Shown here piece after piece: positions 9,306 to 18,405 of a stretch of DNA of 64,000 bases; position 1 is the first letter of the stretch, and every line of letters starts with the position of its first letter. The notes below the pieces were generated by a model. It made no database searches and was not told where the DNA came from. It saw only the letters and a program-made list of their open reading frames with translations. A program made the translations under genes and the position numbers. This stretch comes from Fen-1298 sp963833465. Its GTDB lineage: Bacteria > Bacteroidota > Ignavibacteria > UBA10030. The DNA lies in assembly GCA_963833465.1 (NCBI GenBank), contig CAWHXW010000004.1:496001-560000 (forward strand). Reading direction: 5' to 3'.

Positions 9306-10316
9306 TTAAAACTGTTTCAAGAACCGCACATCGTTCTCGTACAAAATTCGAATATCGTCTATATTATAGCGGAGAAGCGCGGTTCGCTCGATTCCCATGC
9401 CGAACGCATAACCTGAGTATTTTTCCGAATTATATCCAACTGCTTGAAAAACATGCGGATGCACCATACCGGATCCGAGAACTTCTAACCAACCGGAATA
9501 CTTGCAAATTCGACACCCTTTACCGCTGCATATGAAACATGTAATATCCATTTCTGCACTTGGCTCGGTGAACGGGAAAAAACTCGGACGAAAACGATAT
9601 TTTATTGAACTTCCGTAGAATTGTTTTGCAAACGCAACAAGCGTTCCTTTCAACTCGCTGAATGTGACGCCTTTATCTACATAAAGTCCTTCTATTTGGT
9701 GGAAAGCGACAAGACTACGAGCGCTTGTAGCTTCGTTGCGGTATGCCCAACCGGGCATTATGGCACGAACAGGCGGCTGTTGTTTTTCCATGACTCTGAT
9801 TTGCACAGGTGATGTATGCGTTCGCAGAAGAATTTTATCTGCAATGAAAATTGTATCCTGCATATCACGCGCCGGATGATCGGGGGCAAAATTCAGAGCG
9901 CCAAAATTATAATAATCGCTTTCAATCTCCGGTCCCGTTTCCACAGAAAAGCCCATGCTGATAAAGATGCGTTTCATTTCTTCCAGTACCTGTGTAACAG
10001 GATGTTTTGTCCCTACAGGTTTTGGACGTCCGGGCAGCGTTATATCGAATGGAATTTCTTTGGGATTTGCTGCATTTTCAAGCGACAATTTCTTTTCATC
10101 AAACTGCGATTGTGCATACTGACGAAGCTCATTAAGAGCTTTTCCCAGCGCCGGTTTCTGAGAAACATCTACCGTTCTCATCATTTCGAATAATACAGAA
10201 ATCTCGCCGGTCCGAGCAAGAAATTTAATGCGGAATTGTTCGATTTCTTGGAAAGTCGTCACTTTTTGAAGTTCTTCTGTAAATACTTGTTTTGTATGTT
10301 CAATCTTATCGAGCAT
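9306..10316 (-). CDS. pheS: Phenylalanine--tRNA ligase alpha subunit
   Basis: 336 residues. An N-terminal coiled coil (about 1-85) is followed by the class II catalytic core. Motif 2-like YRNEATSARSLVAFHQIEGLYVD and the phenylalanine-site region FRPSFFPFTEPSAEMDI are clear, and motif 3 is GMGIERTALLRYNIDDIR at the C-terminus. It activates phenylalanine and transfers it to tRNA-Phe as a heterotetramer with PheT. It is co-directional with the upstream tautomerase gene (62-base gap). Confidence 0.98.
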   Translation of the reverse strand: MLDKIEHTKQVFTEELQKVTTFQEIEQFRIKFLARTGEISVLFEMMRTVDVSQKPALGKALNELRQYAQSQFDEKKLSLENAANPKEIPFDITLPGRPKPVGTKHPVTQVLEEMKRIFISMGFSVETGPEIESDYYNFGALNFAPDHPARDMQDTIFIADKILLRTHTSPVQIRVMEKQQPPVRAIMPGWAYRNEATSARSLVAFHQIEGLYVDKGVTFSELKGTLVAFAKQFYGSSIKYRFRPSFFPFTEPSAEMDITCFICSGKGCRICKYSGWLEVLGSGMVHPHVFQAVGYNSEKYSGYAFGMGIERTALLRYNIDDIRILYENDVRFLKQF

Positions 10317-10378
10317 AATATTAATAACCTGATTTGGAATGCAGTGTATTAAGATGAAGAATAAAAAAAATAAATTCT

Positions 10379-10771
10379 TTAAACATCTACATTAAATCCT
10401 ATATCAGTTTCATCTGCACATTTGCCGCCATTAATACCCCAATTTACTAATTCCGGTTCATTAATCGTTATTAATATATCTTTTGCTTCTATTCCTGGCG
10501 ATGCTATTAAATTCTCAACTATTTTTCGGAATAACATTCTTTTAGCTTCTCGAGATCTGCCTTTGAATGCAGTAATTTCTATAATAATGAACGACCTGGA
10601 TTTATTTCGACTTCTCTCGAAATTGATCTCATCAAATTCATAAATAAGTTGATTACGATCTGAATCCGGTATTTTAAATGAATCTACCAATGCTTGATGT
10701 ACGCCGTCGAGGATTTTTTTTCTATATCCGGCATCAAAGCCATTATATATTTCAATTCTGACAATCGGCAA
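10379..10771 (-). CDS. Tautomerase (4-oxalocrotonate tautomerase superfamily)
   Basis: 130 residues beginning Met-Pro-Ile-Val-Arg-Ile-Glu. Proline 1 after methionine removal is the catalytic base of this superfamily. The beta-alpha-beta unit is present twice (RIEIYNGFDAGYRKKILDGVHQAL and IIEITAFKGRSREAKRMLFRKIVENL), matching the longer family form of about 130 residues. The start is TTG, supported by AAGGAA six bases upstream. The substrate is unknown. It lies directly after the rplT terminator, so it probably has its own promoter and may lead the pheS-pheT transcript. Confidence 0.8.
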   Translation of the reverse strand: MPIVRIEIYNGFDAGYRKKILDGVHQALVDSFKIPDSDRNQLIYEFDEINFERSRNKSRSFIIIEITAFKGRSREAKRMLFRKIVENLIASPGIEAKDILITINEPELVNWGINGGKCADETDIGFNVDV

Positions 10772-10824
10772 CGAATATTCCTTCTTAATTGGATCCGCTG
10801 AAAATAACTATTGATGAATTATCA

Positions 10825-10904
10825 AAAAAAATCTTCTTATCGGCTTTTCGTAAATCCGCATAGAACACTCTATATTTTCAAGCGGAAAAAGCAGATAAGA
10901 AGAT
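10825..10904 (-). terminator. Rho-independent terminator of the thrS-infC-rpmI-rplT operon
   Basis: On the minus strand, ATCTTCTTATC (10894-10904) pairs perfectly with GATAAGAAGAT (10832-10842). The pairing continues inward through GCTTTT/AAAAGC, and a run of T residues follows (A run at 10825-10831 on the plus strand). It begins six bases after the rplT stop codon. Confidence 0.9.
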
Positions 10905-10909
10905 CTATA

Positions 10910-11257
10910 TTATGCAGCAGCAAATTTAACAATTTCAGCGAATGCTGCTTGATGGTTTGCAGCAAGATCAGCCAGCACCTTTCGGTTAATTCCAACTTGT
11001 TTTTTTTCAAGAGAAGATATCAGCTTAGAATACGTTTTACCATGAATTCGCGCAGCGGCATTAATGCGGGCAATCCAGAGAGCACGAAATTCACGCTTCT
11101 TCGTTCGGCGATGCCGATAGGCATGAGTTCCGGCTTTATCAACATGGTGCTTGGCAACAGTCAGAACTTTACTTCGACCGCCCCAATATCCTTTAGCTGA
11201 AGCTAATAATTTTTTGCGCCGTCGATGCGACGCAACTTTATTTTGTGAACGCGGCAT
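10910..11257 (-). CDS. rplT: Large ribosomal subunit protein bL20
   Basis: 115 residues, normal length. It begins MPRSQNKVASHRRRKKLLASAKGYWGGRSK, the very basic N-terminal extension that threads into 23S rRNA, followed by the globular part (REFRALWIARINAAAR and KTYSKLISSL). It is needed for early assembly of the 50S subunit. It is the last gene of thrS-infC-rpmI-rplT; in other bacteria L20 represses its own operon, but I saw no clear operator here. Confidence 0.97.
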   Translation of the reverse strand: MPRSQNKVASHRRRKKLLASAKGYWGGRSKVLTVAKHHVDKAGTHAYRHRRTKKREFRALWIARINAAARIHGKTYSKLISSLEKKQVGINRKVLADLAANHQAAFAEIVKFAAA

Positions 11258-11293
11258 TTCTTTTCTACCTTTCTTTCAACGTAACTACTCGGT

Positions 11294-11488
11294 TTATGAT
11301 AATAAAAATCTTCGCACCTTGTACGCTTCCGTTTCGGCTACGAATCCGGATTTGCGTAAATGGCGTTTTCGTTTTTTGGATTTACTAGTTAGGATATGAC
11401 TGCGAAACGCTTTTCGTCGTTTGATCTTGCCGGTTGCAGTAACTTTAAACGATTTGGCGGCACTGCGCCGGGTTTTCATCTTCGGCAT
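11294..11488 (-). CDS. rpmI: Large ribosomal subunit protein bL35
   Basis: 64 residues, MPKMKTRRSAAKSFKVTATGKIKRRKAFRSHIL and a basic C-terminal half, diagnostic for L35. It lies five bases after infC and 36 bases before rplT, the standard order. Confidence 0.97.
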   Translation of the reverse strand: MPKMKTRRSAAKSFKVTATGKIKRRKAFRSHILTSKSKKRKRHLRKSGFVAETEAYKVRRFLLS

Positions 11489-11493
11489 TGGAC

Positions 11494-12051
11494 TTATTCC
11501 TCCGTTTGTTGTTTAATAACTTCTGAACTTTTTTTCTTTGCTTTTTCCGGTACAAAGTAAGACACCATCTGACGTCCTTCCATTTTTGGCTCTTGCTCCA
11601 TACGGGCTATATCCGATATCGCTTCTGTGAAACGGTCAAGCAACTCTTTACCCTGATCCTGATACGTAATTTCGCGACCTTTGAAAACAACGGTCGCTTT
11701 CACTTTATTGCCTTCAAGAATAAAATTACGAGCATGTCTTGTTTTAAAATCAAAGTCGTGCGTATCGGTGTTCGGATGAAACCGAACTTCCTTTACAAGA
11801 GTTACATGTTGATGTCTCTTTTGAATCTTATCACGTTTCGCCTGCTCGTACCGATATTTTCCAAAATCCATAATTTTTACGACAGGGGGAGTTGCATTCG
11901 GTACAATTTCTATCAGGTCTGACGTCATCTCTTGCGCCCGTCGCAGTGCTTCGGCAGTCGTCATGATACCAAGTTGTTCTCCATCATCTGTAATAACGCG
12001 AACCTGAGGCGCTTTGATTTCGGAATTTACGCGTGCTCGATCTTGTTTAAT
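11494..12051 (-). CDS. infC: Translation initiation factor IF-3, probable ATT start
   Basis: The first in-frame ATG (11964) would remove the N-terminal domain. Reading upstream, the frame stays open and gives IKQDRARVNSEIKAPQVRVI, the expected IF-3 beginning, from ATT at 12049-12051. AGGAG lies about eight bases before that ATT, and the codon follows the thrS stop by 11 bases. The resulting 185 residues match normal IF-3 length; the C-terminal domain includes VKEVRFHPNTDTHDFDFKTRHARNFI. IF-3 binds the 30S subunit, prevents premature 50S joining and checks the start codon. infC classically uses rare start codons so that IF-3 limits its own synthesis. Confidence 0.93.
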   Translation of the reverse strand: MKQDRARVNSEIKAPQVRVITDDGEQLGIMTTAEALRRAQEMTSDLIEIVPNATPPVVKIMDFGKYRYEQAKRDKIQKRHQHVTLVKEVRFHPNTDTHDFDFKTRHARNFILEGNKVKATVVFKGREITYQDQGKELLDRFTEAISDIARMEQEPKMEGRQMVSYFVPEKAKKKSSEVIKQQTEE

Positions 12052-12062
12052 AAGTTCTTCTC

Positions 12063-14003
12063 CTAAATCGTGAGTGACCTTGTTTTGATTATATTAAGAA
12101 TCTTAGTTTGAAATTCTTCAAATTTCATTGTTCCTTGATCGCCTTTCTTATGTGGACGTACCGAGACCAAGCCGCCGATTTTTTCCTTCTCGCCAACAAC
12201 AAGCATGTACGGAACTTTCTTTGTTTCACAATCGCGAATTTTATATCCAATTTTTTCGCTGCGATCGTCTAATTCGACACGTACTCCTGAGTTTTTCAAT
12301 CCATTAAATATTTCCTTTGCATACATTAACAATGCATCGGTGATAGGCAAAACTACAACTTGCGTCGGTGAAAGCCATAAAGGAAATTCTCCTGCAAAGT
12401 GCTCGATAAGAATTCCGACGAAACGCTCCAGTGATCCAAATGGTGCACGATGAATTATCACCGGACGATGCCGCTGTCCATCCTGGCCAATATATTCTAA
12501 TTGAAATCTTTCCGGCATTACATAATCTACTTGAACAGTGCCAAGCTGCCATGAGCGATTCAATGCATCCTTCACTATAAAATCTATCTTTGGACCGTAG
12601 AAAGATGCTTCACCTGCAGCTACAAAGTAATCAAGTTTCATTTCATCCGCCACTTCTCTTATTTCGCGCTGCGCCTGTTCCCAGAAAGCAGCATCTCCGC
12701 CGTACTTCTCAACATTTTTATCATCCCGATAAGATAGGCGAATCTTCACCTCCATGCCGAATGTTTTGAATACCAACTGTGTTAGTTCGATAACGGATTT
12801 AACTTCTGCTTTCAATTGTTCATGCGCACAATATATATGCGCATCATCTTGAGTGAATCCGCGCACACGAGTAAGCCCATTCATTTCACCGGATTGTTCG
12901 TAACGATATACCGTACCAAACTCTGCTAAACGAACGGGCAAATCCCTATATGAACGCGGCTTAAATGAATAAATTTGATGGTGGTGCGGACAGTTCATCG
13001 GCTTCAATAAAAATGCTTCGCCGCTTTCCAATTCGATCGGCGGGAATTGCGAGTCTTTGTAATACGGATAATGGCCAGAAGTTTTATACAAATCAAGATT
13101 TGCAATGTGCGGCGTTATGACAGCTTGATACCCTCGTTTTCTTTGTTCATCGCGTAAAAATTCGATAAGCGACTCACGGATAATCGTTCCTTTGGGAAGC
13201 CACAACGGCAAGCCGCTACCAACTTTTGGTGTGAGCAAAAAAAGTTCTAACTCAGAACCCAATTTTCGATGATCGCGACGCTTCGCTTCTTCAAGTCGGA
13301 AAAGATATTCATCGAGTTCTTTCTTTGTCGGGAATGTAACTCCGTAAATACGCTGCATCATTTTATTCTTTTCATTCCCGCGCCAGTACGCACCGGCAAC
13401 GTTTAACAATTTAATCGCTTTTATCTTTCCTGTTGAAGGCAGGTGCGGCCCGCGACACAGATCGGTAAAATTCCCTTGATGATAGAAGCTAATTGTCTGA
13501 CCTTTAAACTCGTCTAGTAATTCAAGTTTGTACTGATCTCCTTTTTTCTTAAAATAATCGACTGCGTCTTCCCATTTTTTCTCTTCGCGAGCAAATGGAA
13601 CATCGCGATTTGAAAGCTCGATCATTTTATCTTCAATCTTTTGAAGATCATCTTTTGTAAGATTAAAATCGCCGAGATCAAGATCGTAATAGAAACCCGT
13701 TTCAATTGAAGGGCCTATTCCAAATTTTGCTCCCGGGTACAATGCCTCGACTGCTTCCGCCATTAAATGTGCCGAGCTATGCCAGTATGCTTCTTTGCCG
13801 CCTTCATCAGCCCATTTTAAAATTTTAAGCTGAGCATCTTGATTAATCGAGCTATTAAGATCCTTTATCTCGCCATCAACTTCAACAGCTAGCGCTTCTT
13901 TTGCCAAACCACTGCTGATACTTTCGGCAATCTGCTTGCCGGTAACACCGCAGACAAATTCTTTCTGGTTCCCGTCTGGAAATGTAATTGTGATTTTATT
14001 CAT
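12063..14003 (-). CDS. thrS: Threonine--tRNA ligase
   Basis: 646 residues, full length. It has an N-terminal TGS domain (about 1-62), an editing domain with HSSAHLMAEAVEALYPGAKFGIGP (about 76-99) and a class II core with motif 2 (YRYEQSGEMNGLTRVRGFTQDD). The zinc ligands sit in MNCPHHHQIY and in HRAPFGSLERF, and an anticodon-binding domain ends the protein. It charges tRNA-Thr and clears Ser-tRNA-Thr. It heads the thrS-infC-rpmI-rplT operon; a terminator-like hairpin ends a few bases before its ATG. Confidence 0.98.
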   Translation of the reverse strand: MNKITITFPDGNQKEFVCGVTGKQIAESISSGLAKEALAVEVDGEIKDLNSSINQDAQLKILKWADEGGKEAYWHSSAHLMAEAVEALYPGAKFGIGPSIETGFYYDLDLGDFNLTKDDLQKIEDKMIELSNRDVPFAREEKKWEDAVDYFKKKGDQYKLELLDEFKGQTISFYHQGNFTDLCRGPHLPSTGKIKAIKLLNVAGAYWRGNEKNKMMQRIYGVTFPTKKELDEYLFRLEEAKRRDHRKLGSELELFLLTPKVGSGLPLWLPKGTIIRESLIEFLRDEQRKRGYQAVITPHIANLDLYKTSGHYPYYKDSQFPPIELESGEAFLLKPMNCPHHHQIYSFKPRSYRDLPVRLAEFGTVYRYEQSGEMNGLTRVRGFTQDDAHIYCAHEQLKAEVKSVIELTQLVFKTFGMEVKIRLSYRDDKNVEKYGGDAAFWEQAQREIREVADEMKLDYFVAAGEASFYGPKIDFIVKDALNRSWQLGTVQVDYVMPERFQLEYIGQDGQRHRPVIIHRAPFGSLERFVGILIEHFAGEFPLWLSPTQVVVLPITDALLMYAKEIFNGLKNSGVRVELDDRSEKIGYKIRDCETKKVPYMLVVGEKEKIGGLVSVRPHKKGDQGTMKFEEFQTKILNIIKTRSLTI

Positions 14004-14007
14004 TAGT

Positions 14008-14035
14008 ATAAAAAAATCGGAATATAATCCGATTT
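14008..14035 (-). terminator. Terminator-like hairpin just upstream of thrS (tRNA-Val terminator or attenuator)
   Basis: On the minus strand AAATCGGA and TCCGATTT form an eight-base-pair stem with a six-base loop, followed by a run of T residues that ends about four bases before the thrS ATG. It could end the tRNA-Val transcript that reads into this gap. Alternatively it could act as an attenuator in the thrS leader. A second, weaker hairpin (GTAAAAG/CTTTTAC) lies further upstream in the same leader. Confidence 0.65.
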
Positions 14036-14119
14036 GAAATATTAATTCAAAAGTATAAATGTAAAAGTATTTTCGCTTTTACTTTTCACTTTCTTTCGTG
14101 ATAATTTTATATTGCAACG

Positions 14120-14194
<75 letters not shown>

Positions 14195-14326
14195 CAAAAT
14201 GACACATGTAAAATTATAGCGAAAAAACCGAAGAAAAACAAGGATATGATCTAAGAATTATATTGAGTAATACTAAAATTAAATGCGATAAATCCCTTTT
14301 GAGTAAATATATTCATCGAAAAAACA

Positions 14327-14523
14327 TTACAAAAGTAATATTGAATTTACTCCGATCATCTTTCCTTCTATCGTTTTTTGTGCGTCTAAAAGCACTGTAA
14401 CTCGTTTGTCGGCTGCATCGTATTTATATTCGCATCGCGGACTGTTATTATTTTTCTATTGTCTGAGTCAAAAAGCTCAAGACCACTTATTTTGCATATG
14501 TTTAGAATAAAAATCTTTTCCAT
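14327..14523 (-). pseudogene. Possible decayed short coding remnant
   Basis: The 575-base gap between tRNA-Val and the LysE-like gene has no intact gene. On the minus strand an ATG at 14523 opens MEKIFILNICKISGLELFDSDN, which stops making sense near 14440. A second frame then gives CEYKYDAADKRVTVLLDAQ and ends GKMIGVNSILLL at a stop at 14327. Together they look like one short protein with a frameshift. No family is recognised. I see nothing convincing in 14524-14769. Confidence 0.3.
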
Positions 14524-14769
14524 TTTATTTCGACAATTTCATAATATATTTAGTAATGATTCTTTCCGCTCTAACAGCAGGACATTTATTTTTAATATTT
14601 ATGTTATCCTTTCGTTTCAATTACAATATGTTTCAGATTCCACTTAAAAAAAACACAAATTACTATTGCAGTAAAAACCAGATGCATTTTTTCACTTTGG
14701 ATTTTCACAAACTTATCTTATTATAAGAAAAATAGTTCCGATAGAGATTTCATTTATTGAACATTCAAT

Positions 14770-15393
14770 ATGGACTTCATTTATCTTTTGAAAGGCATTG
14801 CGATAGGATTCTCACTTGCGGCACCAGTGGGGCCGATCGGCATTCTTTGCATCCGGCGAACACTCGCACATGGAAGTAAGCGCGGAATCATTATTGGATT
14901 AAGTGCGGCATTTGCAGATATGATTTACGGTATAGTTGCAGCATTCGGTGTCACTCTCATTTCAGATTTTATCTCTCAAGAACAGCATTGGATTCGTTTT
15001 ATAGGCGGCATTCTCATGCTTATATTAGGTTATCGTACGTTTGTTTCCCATCCATCAACTGATTCTGTGACAGGCGAAAAAAACGGACATACACGCACAT
15101 TCATTTCTACGTTCCTTCTCACATTAACAAATCCTATGACATTGTTTGCATTTGCCGCTATATTTGCAGGCATCGGTTTAGATAAAACATTAGGTTTCCA
15201 TGGCTATTCAATATTTCTTGTTGCTGGTATTTTTTTTGGTTCGCTAAGTTGGTTCTCACTCCTCACAAGTCTTGTTCATTTCTTCCGCGATATAATCACT
15301 ACTGATGGGCTTGTTATTATCAACAAAGTTGCCGGCTCTCTCTTAGTGCTATTTGGTACGATTGCAATATGGAGCGGTGTACGCGGATTCTAA
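14770..15393 (+). CDS. LysE-family translocator
   Basis: 207 residues with six hydrophobic segments. The family signature follows the first helix: GFSLAAPVGPIGILCIRRTLAHGSKRGIIIGLSAAFAD (residues 13-50), and TLTNPMTLFAFAAIFAG matches the conserved NP motif of the fourth helix. Members export amino acids or related small molecules across the inner membrane; the substrate is unknown. It is alone on the plus strand. Confidence 0.88.
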   Translation: MDFIYLLKGIAIGFSLAAPVGPIGILCIRRTLAHGSKRGIIIGLSAAFADMIYGIVAAFGVTLISDFISQEQHWIRFIGGILMLILGYRTFVSHPSTDSVTGEKNGHTRTFISTFLLTLTNPMTLFAFAAIFAGIGLDKTLGFHGYSIFLVAGIFFGSLSWFSLLTSLVHFFRDIITTDGLVIINKVAGSLLVLFGTIAIWSGVRGF

Positions 15394-15580
15394 GGTAGAT
15401 ACCTTTGCTTTCGATTCTTGGACTCAAAGAATGGTTTTCTTCAAATGAAGGGACATTTACAACTTGTGGTAAATAAATCCAGTCACAAGAAATAAGTTAA
15501 AAAGTCAATTATATTTCTAAACCTAAAATGACAAAGAATGATGGAGCATTTGCCTTTTTATAATCAGCAAAGGCGGTATA

Positions 15581-15909
15581 TCAAAAATCTCCGCCGAAAT
15601 AAAAAGTGTCCCCTAAATAATATTGAATCATCAGACCAGGAGAGACACAAGGTCTTAAACTAAATGCAGATATTGCTGCAACACCATTCACAGAGACAGC
15701 ATCAGCAGTAAAGTTGCATCAGCGTCTGTATAGACATTCATTTCAAATTTATAACCAAAACGAAAACCAAACCTATAATTATACGGTTGAAGAATTTGAT
15801 GATTGGATAAACTTATATTTGCACTTGTCCCGAAACCATATCCCATTAAAGCTGAAAATGTAAAACTATTTTGCGTTTGTACATTTGTATAGGAAGGAAA
15901 AACTAACAT
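15581..15909 (-). pseudogene. Outer-membrane beta-barrel-like small protein, frameshifted
   Basis: The first frame begins with a signal-peptide-like stretch (IAVIFMLVFPSYTNVQTQ), then short alternating strands with aromatic ends (YNYRFGFRFGYKFEMNV). Near 15695-15705 the sense switches frame and continues NFTADAVSVNGVAAISAF to a tail LMIQYYLGDTFYFGGDF and a stop at 15581. The pattern suggests a small barrel or porin-like protein with a single-base indel. No family name is supported. An ATG that would start the signal peptide cleanly is missing in frame. Confidence 0.5.
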
Positions 15910-16026
15910 AAATATGACAGCAATAGGTTTTTCATCATGAAAATACGCTGTCTTGTTTTACCGCCTAACCTTTATGATTTATCTGCCCTTGTAATATTTC
16001 TATCATAGAGATCCACGCTGAGTTTG

Positions 16027-16440
16027 TTACTTAGAAGCTGTTTTCATCCGCGAGATTGCCAGCTTATAGCCATCCAGATCTCGCAGCCGGAACATTCGCG
16101 CACCTGATGGCATATCGGCAGGTTCTGAATCAAGAATGCCGCCTTTCTCTTTAATTCGTTTTGCAATCTCATCAACGTTCTGATCTGTTGTAATATTTAA
16201 TGAGAAGCCTTCGCCTTTTATTCGTGTCCATCCCTTAGCTCCATCATCCTGATTGATGTTAATTCTTGCTTCCCCAGCTTTTAGCGCCACTCCTCTCAGC
16301 TTTCCATCTCGTTCAATCTTCCGGTCAATAGTGAAACCCAATATATCGCAATACCATGCAAGGCTTTTTTGAAGATCCTTTACGGTCAGAGAGATTGATA
16401 CACGAGTGGCTTGAAAGTTGCCCAATAAGTTTTCTGTCAT
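16027..16440 (-). CDS. VOC family protein (glyoxalase/bleomycin-resistance fold)
   Basis: 137 residues with the beta-alpha-beta-beta-beta layout of the VOC superfamily: ATRVSISLTVKDLQKSLAWYCDILGFTIDRKIERDGKL, a central ARININQDDGAKGW strand region, and the C-terminal half MFRLRDLDGYKLAISR, where metal ligands often lie. Members are metal-dependent isomerases or dioxygenases or binding proteins; the substrate cannot be told. It stands alone with 257 bases to the next gene. Confidence 0.85.
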   Translation of the reverse strand: MTENLLGNFQATRVSISLTVKDLQKSLAWYCDILGFTIDRKIERDGKLRGVALKAGEARININQDDGAKGWTRIKGEGFSLNITTDQNVDEIAKRIKEKGGILDSEPADMPSGARMFRLRDLDGYKLAISRMKTASK

Positions 16441-16697
16441 AAAAATCTCCGGTGTAAGTTTATTCTAAAATTGTAACTCAATAATTGAAATTTCTTAACG
16501 GTGTTTGAATAACGATGAAAAACTGTAAATAATTCTTAAGATGATTAAAAGCGCTACACCTAATATTAACCAGATATTTTTCTTTTTAATAAATTTCATT
16601 ATCAGCGATAAGTAAATCCTTGAACTCATTCAATCTGTGCGTTTGTACATCCTCTATCGCGGAACTTGAGAATATATTTAAAACACACATCGACCGA

Positions 16698-17084
16698 TCA
16701 ATGAGATAAACAAAATACTTGATTTATAGGATGATCACCCCAACTCCACGTTCCGCCTCCAGGCTGATAACCTGATGCGGTAATATAAATTGTGTACGGT
16801 GTAGAAGCATAGTGAGCCGCTGTGTGAGTTATAAGCATAAAGCTTCCAAGTGAATCGGTTATTGTTATTATTGTATCTAATGATGTTCCAACGACTGCAC
16901 CTTGAATAGGAATATTAGCAGAATTACAAATGTATACATGTCCTCCAATGCTTACAACACTATTGCTTGTATTTGATTCAGTATTTGATTCCGTTGAGTT
17001 GTTGCTTTTGTTGCAACCTGACAAAACAAAAAGTAAAAATAAAATAATTATGCTGGTTATAAAAACAGTGTTTGCCTTCATCAT
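16698..17084 (-). CDS. Small lipoprotein with a carboxypeptidase-regulatory-like fold
   Basis: 128 residues. The N-terminal signal (TVFITSIIILFLLFVLSGC) ends in an LSGC lipobox, so the mature protein begins at Cys-24 or Cys-23 depending on which of two methionines starts it. A Ser/Asn/Thr-rich linker follows. The rest resembles a carboxypeptidase D regulatory-like beta-sandwich (IGGHVYICNSANIPIQGAVVGTSLDT, then DSLGSFMLIT), a domain often found on surface proteins of this phylum. Function unknown. Confidence 0.7.
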   Translation of the reverse strand: MMKANTVFITSIIILFLLFVLSGCNKSNNSTESNTESNTSNSVVSIGGHVYICNSANIPIQGAVVGTSLDTIITITDSLGSFMLITHTAAHYASTPYTIYITASGYQPGGGTWSWGDHPINQVFCLSH

Positions 17085-17439
17085 TTAACTCCTTTACAAT
17101 ATATAGGTGGTAATTGAGATTAAAGATATCGCGATTAAGTGCCACATGACAAATTATAATATTACACTAAATAAAATGAGCACCTTTAACGCCAAGTTGC
17201 TTCGCGCCACAAGTTTATATTGAAAATTTGTATTCGCCACCGAACTTTATCTATGAGCTGAATTGTTGGTTACGTAACCGCACAAAGAATATATATATTT
17301 TTACAGAATAGAAGCTGAAGACTTAAATAATCCGATACATCGTTTCGTGGATACAAAAAAATGATCTTGTTGAAGTAAAATCAAAAATTATTTCTTGCAA
17401 GCCCCCTCATCATCGGCGTGGCTGCAATGCAATTTTCTT
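17085..17439. other. Gap without a recognisable gene
   Basis: 355 bases between the lipoprotein gene and the response-regulator remnant. All six frames are broken by stops. Short coding-like peptides on the minus strand (around 17190-17290) were too short to assign. I see no hairpin with a T run or other site. Confidence 0.4.
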
Positions 17440-17810
17440 TTAGGCAGGGTTTTTCCCGCTAAACATCTGTTCAAGCGAAAGCTTTAGAGATTCTTTCAGA
17501 ATAAACCCATCGGCTTTTGCGTCCCGCGCTTCCGTTCGGCACAGCGGATCATCAAAGGACGTTGCAATTAGAACCTTTGTATCGGCCATCGCTGTTTGAT
17601 AATTCGTGTTGCTTCAATTCCACTCATCAGAGGCATAGAAATATCCATCAACACAACATCAGGAGATAATTTATGCACTTTTTTAACCGCATCTTTACCG
17701 TTCTCTGCTTCTCCGACAACAGAAACATTCGGCAAACGATCAAGAAAATCATGGACAACCTTCCGAAAATCTCGGTAGTCGTCTGCGATAAGAACTTTAA
17801 TTTTGTTCAT
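17440..17810 (-). pseudogene. Response regulator receiver protein, frameshifted
   Basis: The N-terminal frame (start at 17810) gives a good receiver domain: IKVLIADDYRDFRK with the acidic pair, SPDVVLMDISMPLMSGIEA with the phosphoacceptor aspartate, and EATRIIKQRWP. A one-base deletion near 17584-17587 then shifts the frame. The other frame completes it: DTKVLIATSFDDP, KADGFILKES with the conserved lysine, and a stop at 17440. The restored protein is about 122 residues, a stand-alone CheY-like regulator. No partner kinase lies alongside. Confidence 0.85.
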
Positions 17811-18233
17811 GCTATTCTTCCCTCTAGATAAAAAGACATTTAATCTTTTATTTTATCGACTGTTGGGATTTACAACACAACTAAATTATTTATTAATTCT
17901 TTCCATCATACAACAACACGAAAGAGGTTTTTCAAATGTCTCTAATACATATTTTTGCAACCCTAATTATAAATTTTTATTATATTTTTAAAGTACCAAA
18001 TACTAATGAAAGTATCAATGATTTACATCAATGGTACAAAGCGCAACATGGCTAATATAAATTGAGAGCTACAAAATGAAAACAATAAGTTACCTGTTTT
18101 TATTCTTGCAGTAGAAAAGAATCTTTGCTAATTTGTTTAATTGTTTTTTTTCACAAATGCAAGTAGTGGCCTGAAATCAATAATTTCAGTGGATTTACCG
18201 AGAAGAAAACAGCAAATTTAGCATAAAAAGCAT
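17811..18233. other. AT-rich gap upstream of tRNA-Met
   Basis: 423 bases, very AT rich. No open reading frame with coding character, no RNA gene and no clear terminator was found before the tRNA-Met start at 18234. A tRNA promoter must lie near its right end, but I could not fix -35 and -10 boxes. Confidence 0.4.
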
Positions 18234-18307
18234 GGCGGGGTAGCTCAGCTGGTTAGAGCGTCGGAATCATAATCCGCAGGTCGTGGGTTCGAATCCCTCC
18301 CCCGCTA
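18234..18307 (+). tRNA. tRNA-Met (CAT), accessory-region integration site
   Basis: 74 bases: acceptor GGCGGGG/CCCCGCT (first pair G-T), D-arm GCTC/GAGC, anticodon loop ATCATAA with anticodon CAT, T-loop TTCGAAT, discriminator A, CCA not encoded. There are mismatches at the base of the anticodon stem (T-C) and in the T-stem (T-T). It lacks the three G-C pairs of initiator tRNA, so it is the elongator methionine tRNA or, less likely, the lysidine-modified isoleucine tRNA. Its last bases, CCCCCGCTAC with the following C, recur at three positions to the right. Confidence 0.9.
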
Positions 18308-18316
18308 CTCGAAAGA

Positions 18317-18349
18317 CCGACTCTGAAAAGATTCGGCCACTTTTTTTTT
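18317..18349 (+). terminator. Terminator of tRNA-Met
   Basis: CCGACTCT and AGATTCGG form a stem with one mismatch around a GAAA loop, then CCAC and nine T residues. Just beyond it CCCCGCTAC (18355-18363) appears once more, without a tRNA body. Confidence 0.85.
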
Positions 18350-18405
18350 CTTGACCCCGCTACAACACACGACATTGAACTTCGATAAATATTAATACAA
18401 TAGTA

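Noticed and set aside
14459..14647. Plus-strand 62-codon gene between tRNA-Val and the LysE-like gene
   Set aside because: Low-complexity Phe/Ile/Ser composition without a ribosome binding site; the opposite strand looks more coding-like.
18234..18307. Initiator tRNA-Met
   Set aside because: It lacks the C1-A72 mismatch and the three consecutive G-C pairs in the anticodon stem.
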